Assembly (NCBI GenBank): GCA_031282945.1
Contig: JAITCX010000148.1
Location: 1 to 9,365 of the forward strand
Reading direction: 5' to 3'
From: Elusimicrobiota bacterium
GTDB taxonomy: Bacteria > Elusimicrobiota > Endomicrobiia > Endomicrobiales > Endomicrobiaceae
Length of the DNA stretch: 9,365 nucleotides
In this document: in pieces, positions 5,965-9,365 of the stretch
Position numbering within the stretch: the first letter of the stretch is position 1
Layout of the letters: each line of letters begins with the position of its first letter
Notes under the pieces: generated by a model
What the model was told of the DNA's origin: nothing
The model's input: the letters and a program-made list of their open reading frames with translations, nothing else
Database searches by the model: none
Position numbers and translations under genes: made by a program

Positions 5965-6835
5965 AGAAAATTATTTTGTTTAATGGATACTCAATTATTC
6001 CGCAAGCGCCTGCTCTTTTGAGCGCGGGGATAATTTTTTTAACAGTGTTTTCATCCAAAACCACTTCCAAAGCAGACCACCCTTCTTGCGCTAGAGCGGA
6101 AATAGTTGGAGTTTTTAAAGCCGGCAAAATATTTAAAACGGATTCCAATGATTCTTTCGGCACATTCATTTTTAGTCCAACCATCCCCTCAGCCGCCAAA
6201 GCTCCAGCCAACAAAATTGACATATTTTCAATTTTTTCTTTTTTCCATGGATCGTTTAGTGCGGCGGAGTTTGCGATAAAACGAGTTGTGGAAGTTAAAA
6301 TCTCGTCTACAATTCTAAGCTTATTTGCTTTAAGCGAAGATCCCGTCTCAGTGAGTTCCACAATTGCATCTACCAGCGTTCCCGCTTTGGCTTCAGTTGC
6401 TCCCCATGAAAATTCCACTTTTGCATCTATATTGCGCTGGCTAAAATATTTCTTTGTATAGTTTAAAAGTTCTGTGGCAACTTTTTTGCCGTTTAAATCT
6501 TGGATAGTTTTTATATCGGAGTTTTCAGGCACAGCTAAAACCCAACGCACAGGCCGAAAGCCCGATTTAGCATATTTTAATTCGCAGATTTCCTCTACAT
6601 TCGCCCCGCTTTCGCATATCCAATCATAACCCGTTAAGCCCGCATCAAAAAAACCGTCCTCTACGTATTTTGCCATTTCCTGAGAACGTATCAACATCAA
6701 TTCCAACTCGTCATCATTGCTTGTTGGATAATAAGATCTGCTTGAAACATAAACAGTTATGCCTGCTTTTTTAAATAATTCTATGGTGGAATCTTGCAAA
6801 CTCCCTTTAGGAAAACCCAATCTTAGCTTTTTCAT
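5963..6835 (-). CDS. hisG: ATP phosphoribosyltransferase, long form (HisG)
   Basis: Protein of 290 aa. It catalyses the first step of histidine synthesis, joining ATP and PRPP to give phosphoribosyl-ATP, and is the usual feedback point for histidine. The start matches the family (MKKLRLGFPKGSLQDSTIELF), with AGGAG 5 nt upstream. The catalytic two-lobed domain covers about 1-210. The PRPP-binding loop is DAIVELTETGSSLKAN at 156-171. DAGLTGYDW (64-72) is the conserved early motif. Residues about 212-290 form the C-terminal regulatory domain of the long (HisG_L) form, with the typical MVGLKMNVPKESLESVLNILPALKTPT, so no HisZ partner is needed. No other his gene is in the window. It is the last gene of the operon, 32 nt behind cvpA. 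Confidence 0.96.
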   Translation of the reverse strand: MKKLRLGFPKGSLQDSTIELFKKAGITVYVSSRSYYPTSNDDELELMLIRSQEMAKYVEDGFFDAGLTGYDWICESGANVEEICELKYAKSGFRPVRWVLAVPENSDIKTIQDLNGKKVATELLNYTKKYFSQRNIDAKVEFSWGATEAKAGTLVDAIVELTETGSSLKANKLRIVDEILTSTTRFIANSAALNDPWKKEKIENMSILLAGALAAEGMVGLKMNVPKESLESVLNILPALKTPTISALAQEGWSALEVVLDENTVKKIIPALKRAGACGIIEYPLNKIIF

Positions 6836-6867
6836 ATTAACTCCTTTAAAATATTAAATGCCTGCAA

Positions 6868-7371
6868 TTACATAAGTTGTTTAGTTTTTTCTACTACATC
6901 TTCAAATTTCTGCTCTATATTTGTCGTTAAATCCGAAGTGGATGCTCTGCGAAAAATTGGAATATGCGTGCGGATATAAATGTCAACTTCTCTATATAGA
7001 GGAGCTTTTAAATTTGAACTATTGGCGCTAAACTTAAATTTTGCATCTAATGCAGGGATAACAACATTTACGCTCACGATTGTCCAAACAAGCGCCGCCA
7101 AAATCATACCGGCGGCTTTATCAAAAATTGTCATGTAGATAAAATTTACCGCCCTAAAACTCAATGCGCCGCCAATGAAAACAGCTACCGCTACAATTAA
7201 AAAAATCAAATAAAAGTTTAAGCCTTCCTGATTTGGATATTTGCTTGCCGCCGCAATTGCCAAAAAACCGGCCAGCAGAGCAAAAAAACATCTCGTAAAT
7301 CCCGCTTTCCAACCTAAATATGCAATCAATGCAACGCTTACTAAAAAAATTCCATCTACTAATGTGGTCAT
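6868..7371 (-). CDS. cvpA: CvpA family membrane protein
   Basis: Protein of 167 aa with four predicted inner-membrane helices (about 4-22, 26-44, 52-72, 86-106) and a soluble, charged C-terminal tail (107-167). The family pattern is visible: an early Asp (VDGIFL), GWKAGFTR in the first loop, and FDKAAGMILAALVW before the fourth helix. CvpA proteins are named for colicin V production in E. coli; their exact role is unclear, with links to envelope homeostasis. The start is ATG 7371 rather than the in-frame GTG at 7374. AGGAG (7380-7376) lies 4 nt before the ATG but only 1 nt before the GTG. The ATG overlaps the stop of the DUF1015 gene as TGATG, which points to coupled translation. Confidence 0.85.
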   Translation of the reverse strand: MTTLVDGIFLVSVALIAYLGWKAGFTRCFFALLAGFLAIAAASKYPNQEGLNFYLIFLIVAVAVFIGGALSFRAVNFIYMTIFDKAAGMILAALVWTIVSVNVVIPALDAKFKFSANSSNLKAPLYREVDIYIRTHIPIFRRASTSDLTTNIEQKFEDVVEKTKQLM

Positions 7372-8591
7372 CACACTCCTCGTATTACTAAACCGCTGGC
7401 AAGTTTTGGATAAAAATAAGTTGATTTTTGCGGCATCATTTCATTGTTTAAAGAAATCGCCTTAAGGGCTTTTGCCGGCGTTGCAGGGACAATAATTGCA
7501 ATTTTATTTTCTTTTTTCGCTCGGATTATAGCTTCTTTATCATCGTGAACATAAACAAAATCCGAAGGGTCAATTTTAGGCATTAAAATATAATGCAAAA
7601 TACTAACCGCCAAATTTCTATAGGCTTTGCATTTTTTGGGCATAGCTTTCTTTAAAAGCGTTTCATTTTTAATTGTGAGAACGCGTTTTTTATTGTTTTT
7701 AAAAATTATCAAAGGTTGAACATCTTTCTTTAAAAGTTTTGGCAAATCTTTTTCCTGCCATACATCAAAAAACTTTGCAATATTATTTTCCATATCAGCG
7801 GGTTCGTCAATCAATCGATGCGTTGGCAAAATTAAAATTCCGGGATCTTCTATGGGGCATAAAAAAGCCAAGACGAAATTATAATCTTTATCGGCGCTAA
7901 AGTTGGCATCTTTTTCTTTTCTCTCTTGCGAATAATTCCATGCGGTTTCATATCTATGATGACCGTCTGCAATTATCATTTTTTTATTTGCCAAAAATTT
8001 TTCTATATCTTTTAGAATATGCTCATCGGAAACAGCCCAAATTTTATGCACGACTCCCTGTTTTTCAAAAGCTGTTGCATTTGGAGCGCGCTTTTGTGAA
8101 ATTTTAGCGCAGAGTTTTTCTATAAACTTTTTATCATCGTCAAAAAGTCCAAAAATGGGACTGACATTTGCTCGTGTAGCGCGCAAAAGGCTGAGCCTAT
8201 CCGCTTTGGGTTTTGCTAAAGTTTTTTCATGCGGTTTGACCGATCCCTTTTGGGAGTGAGGATCGTCTAATTTTAAAGCGCAGAAAAAACCGCGTCTAGT
8301 CATTTTTATGCCTTTATATTCAAAAATCTGTTCGTATAAATAAAAAGCTGGATTTTCATCGCAAACCAAAATTTCCTCTTTTTGCCAAGTCTTAAAAATC
8401 GCGGCGGCATTTCTATATTTATTGGCGGTTTCAGTGGGGTCGGATAGCTCTATATTTACAATATTATAAGTGGATCTTTTTTGTAATTTCTTTTTTTCCT
8501 CTTGACTTATAATGTCATAGGGCGGACATATCAAATCCGTTAAATTTGCATGAGAGTATCTCCAAGCGTTAAAAGGTTTTATTTGCGGCAT
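7371..8591 (-). CDS. DUF1015 family protein (function unknown)
   Basis: Protein of 406 aa from the chosen start. Family landmarks are in the expected order: PFNAWRY near the N-terminus, CPPYDIIS (22-29), KPHEKT (119-124) followed by DRLSLLRATRANVSPIFGLF (131-150), ADGHHRYETA (208-217), and a C-terminal PQKSTYFYPKL (387-397). These conserved blocks, with several His/Asp/Lys, suggest an enzyme, but no reaction is established and none should be assumed. No signal peptide or membrane segment is seen, so it is probably cytoplasmic. The upstream ATG 8603 is rejected because its own bases form part of GGAGG, which sits exactly 5 nt before ATG 8591; family members also start near this point. First gene of the operon with cvpA and hisG. 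Confidence 0.9.
   Translation of the reverse strand: MPQIKPFNAWRYSHANLTDLICPPYDIISQEEKKKLQKRSTYNIVNIELSDPTETANKYRNAAAIFKTWQKEEILVCDENPAFYLYEQIFEYKGIKMTRRGFFCALKLDDPHSQKGSVKPHEKTLAKPKADRLSLLRATRANVSPIFGLFDDDKKFIEKLCAKISQKRAPNATAFEKQGVVHKIWAVSDEHILKDIEKFLANKKMIIADGHHRYETAWNYSQERKEKDANFSADKDYNFVLAFLCPIEDPGILILPTHRLIDEPADMENNIAKFFDVWQEKDLPKLLKKDVQPLIIFKNNKKRVLTIKNETLLKKAMPKKCKAYRNLAVSILHYILMPKIDPSDFVYVHDDKEAIIRAKKENKIAIIVPATPAKALKAISLNNEMMPQKSTYFYPKLASGLVIRGV
7376..7380 (-). promoter_or_regulatory. Ribosome site that sets the cvpA start
   Basis: AGGAG on the minus strand, inside the last codons of the DUF1015 gene, 4 nt from ATG 7371. It excludes the GTG at 7374, which would be only 1 nt away. 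Confidence 0.65.
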
Positions 8592-8596
8592 TTTTT

Positions 8597-8601
8597 CCTC
8601 C
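8597..8601 (-). promoter_or_regulatory. Ribosome site that sets the DUF1015 start
   Basis: GGAGG on the minus strand followed by five A and ATG 8591. It overlaps the alternative ATG at 8603, which has no ribosome site of its own. Confidence 0.7.
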
Positions 8602-8647
8602 ATTGCATTGTATTTTTAATAAGCGTAAAACATATGACACCTTATAT

Positions 8648-8653
8648 ATTATA
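8648..8653 (-). promoter_or_regulatory. -10 box of the DUF1015-cvpA-hisG operon
   Basis: TATAAT on the minus strand, 56 bases before ATG 8591, preceded by ATTG as at gltX. The -35 position at 17-base spacing falls at 8671-8676 (CCTCTT on the minus strand), a poor match close to the presumed end of the insertion sequence. Confidence 0.5.
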
Positions 8654-8679
8654 CAATACATTTTTATAAAAAGAGGGCG

Positions 8680-8706
8680 GTTGCGAATTCAAGGGGCTAG
8701 TGCAAC
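8680..8706. repeat. Candidate left terminal region of the IS30-family element
   Basis: GTTGC (8680-8684) and GCAAC (8702-8706) flank GAATTCAAGGGGCTAGT, a subterminal inverted pair, 27 bases before the transposase ATG. IS30-family ends often carry such motifs. The right end is outside the window, so the terminal repeat cannot be confirmed and the exact element border is unknown (somewhere around 8671-8685). Confidence 0.4.
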
Positions 8707-8733
8707 GGCGATGAGAATTAGTAAAATTAAAAG

Positions 8734-9365
8734 ATGAAAAAAGATAATAAACAAAAAGATAGGAGTAGAAGTTGCCAAAAGTTAAGGGAAGAAGAAAGAG
8801 AAGAGTTAATAGTTTTTTTAAATAAAGGGGTAAGCATTAGAGAAATAGCAAGAAGGTTAAAGAGGAGCGCAAGCACAATAAGGCGTGAGGTAAATAAAAA
8901 TGGAGGAAGGATAAAGTATAGGACGGTAAAGGCACAGCAAAAAGCAGAAAGCAATAAAAAGAATAAGCGCAGAATGACAATATTGAAAAGTTATGGAGTG
9001 CAGATAGAAGTAGAAAAAGGATTAGCAAAAGGGTATTCGCCTGAGATAATAGCCAATAGGTTGAGGATAGAACATCTGCATTTACCGACGATAAGTTATG
9101 AAGCAATATATCAATGGATATACAGAGACAGGCAGGATTTAATTTATTATTTATTGAGATGCAATAAATAAGGTAGGGGAAAAGAAGAAATAGGCGCAGG
9201 AAAATAGTTATACAACAAAGAACAGATATTATAGAAAGAGCTAAAGAAATAAACAATAGAGTTAACCAAGGTGATTTTGAATTAGATTTAATAGAGGGAA
9301 GAGGGAAGGATAAACTTAAAGCAGCGGCAGATAGAAAAAGCAGATTAGTAAAAATAGAAAGAGTG
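8734..9365 (+). pseudogene. IS30-family transposase, frameshifted and cut by window end
   Basis: The first frame runs from ATG 8734 to TAA 9169-9171 (145 aa). It has an HTH_38-type helix-turn-helix (about 18-56: ISREIARRLKRSASTIRREV-like), then YSPEIIANRL (101-110) and ISYEAIYQWIY (120-130), the classic IS30 N-terminal layout. The catalytic part continues in another frame from 9177 to the last base: GKRRNRRRKIVIQQRTDIIER, then FELDLIEG, with the probable first DDE Asp at 9285-9287, then DRKSRLVKIERV. Assuming two extra bases (a T near 9169 and a G near 9179) gives a continuous reading RCNKKVGKRRNRR. Without repair no active enzyme is made. There is no clear ribosome site, and codon use (AGG/AGA, ATA) differs from the neighbouring genes, as expected for a mobile element. 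Confidence 0.85.

Noticed and set aside
5976..6461. Open frame of 161 codons opposite hisG
   Set aside because: It is antisense to a certain gene and has no family resemblance.
8592..8603. ATG 8603 as the DUF1015 start
   Set aside because: Its bases belong to the GGAGG that serves ATG 8591, and family members start near 8591.
9166..9180. Programmed frameshift in the transposase
   Set aside because: IS30 elements normally use one continuous frame, and two separate stops (TAA 9169, TAG 9174) block a simple single slip.
8837..9256. Hydrophobic open frame opposite the transposase
   Set aside because: The Leu/Ser-rich reading is the complement of a purine-rich coding strand; it has no start context and no domain.

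Overview
The window is AT-rich DNA from what looks like a diderm (Gram-negative-type), fermentative bacterium. Four genes at the left end encode secreted or envelope proteins: signal peptides, a lipoprotein signal and a C-terminal part that looks like an outer-membrane beta-barrel. The alcohol dehydrogenase is of the NADP-dependent secondary-alcohol type found in anaerobic fermenters. An Elusimicrobiota/Endomicrobium-like host would fit the base composition and gene style. That is an impression only, because no taxonomic marker gene is present.

Left region (1-2796, + strand): three tandem paralogues with a FlgO-like (CsgG-fold) domain, the first cut by the window edge and the third extended by a barrel-like domain. 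A LPP20-type lipoprotein gene follows 2 nt after the third. Ribosome sites overlap or closely follow stop codons, so this is almost certainly one operon encoding an envelope assembly. It ends in a long palindromic hairpin (2820-2853) that can serve as a terminator for both converging transcripts.

Middle region (2889-5905, - strand): a stand-alone zinc alcohol dehydrogenase gene, then a 381-bp stretch full of short A/T hairpins that also hides a 66-codon open frame behind a stop codon, then gltX (glutamyl-tRNA synthetase) with its own -10 box.

Right region (5937-8653, - strand): an operon DUF1015 gene - cvpA - hisG. The first two genes overlap by one base (TGATG), hisG follows after 32 nt, and a hairpin plus T-run terminator closes the unit. 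Upstream of its promoter lies the left end of an IS30-family insertion sequence (about 8680-9365) read on the + strand. Its transposase is frameshifted and runs off the window.

The housekeeping genes (gltX, hisG, cvpA) are ordinary. The parts worth a second look are the FlgO-like/LPP20 surface locus, the hairpin-rich gap with its hidden frame, and the IS end abutting the DUF1015 promoter.
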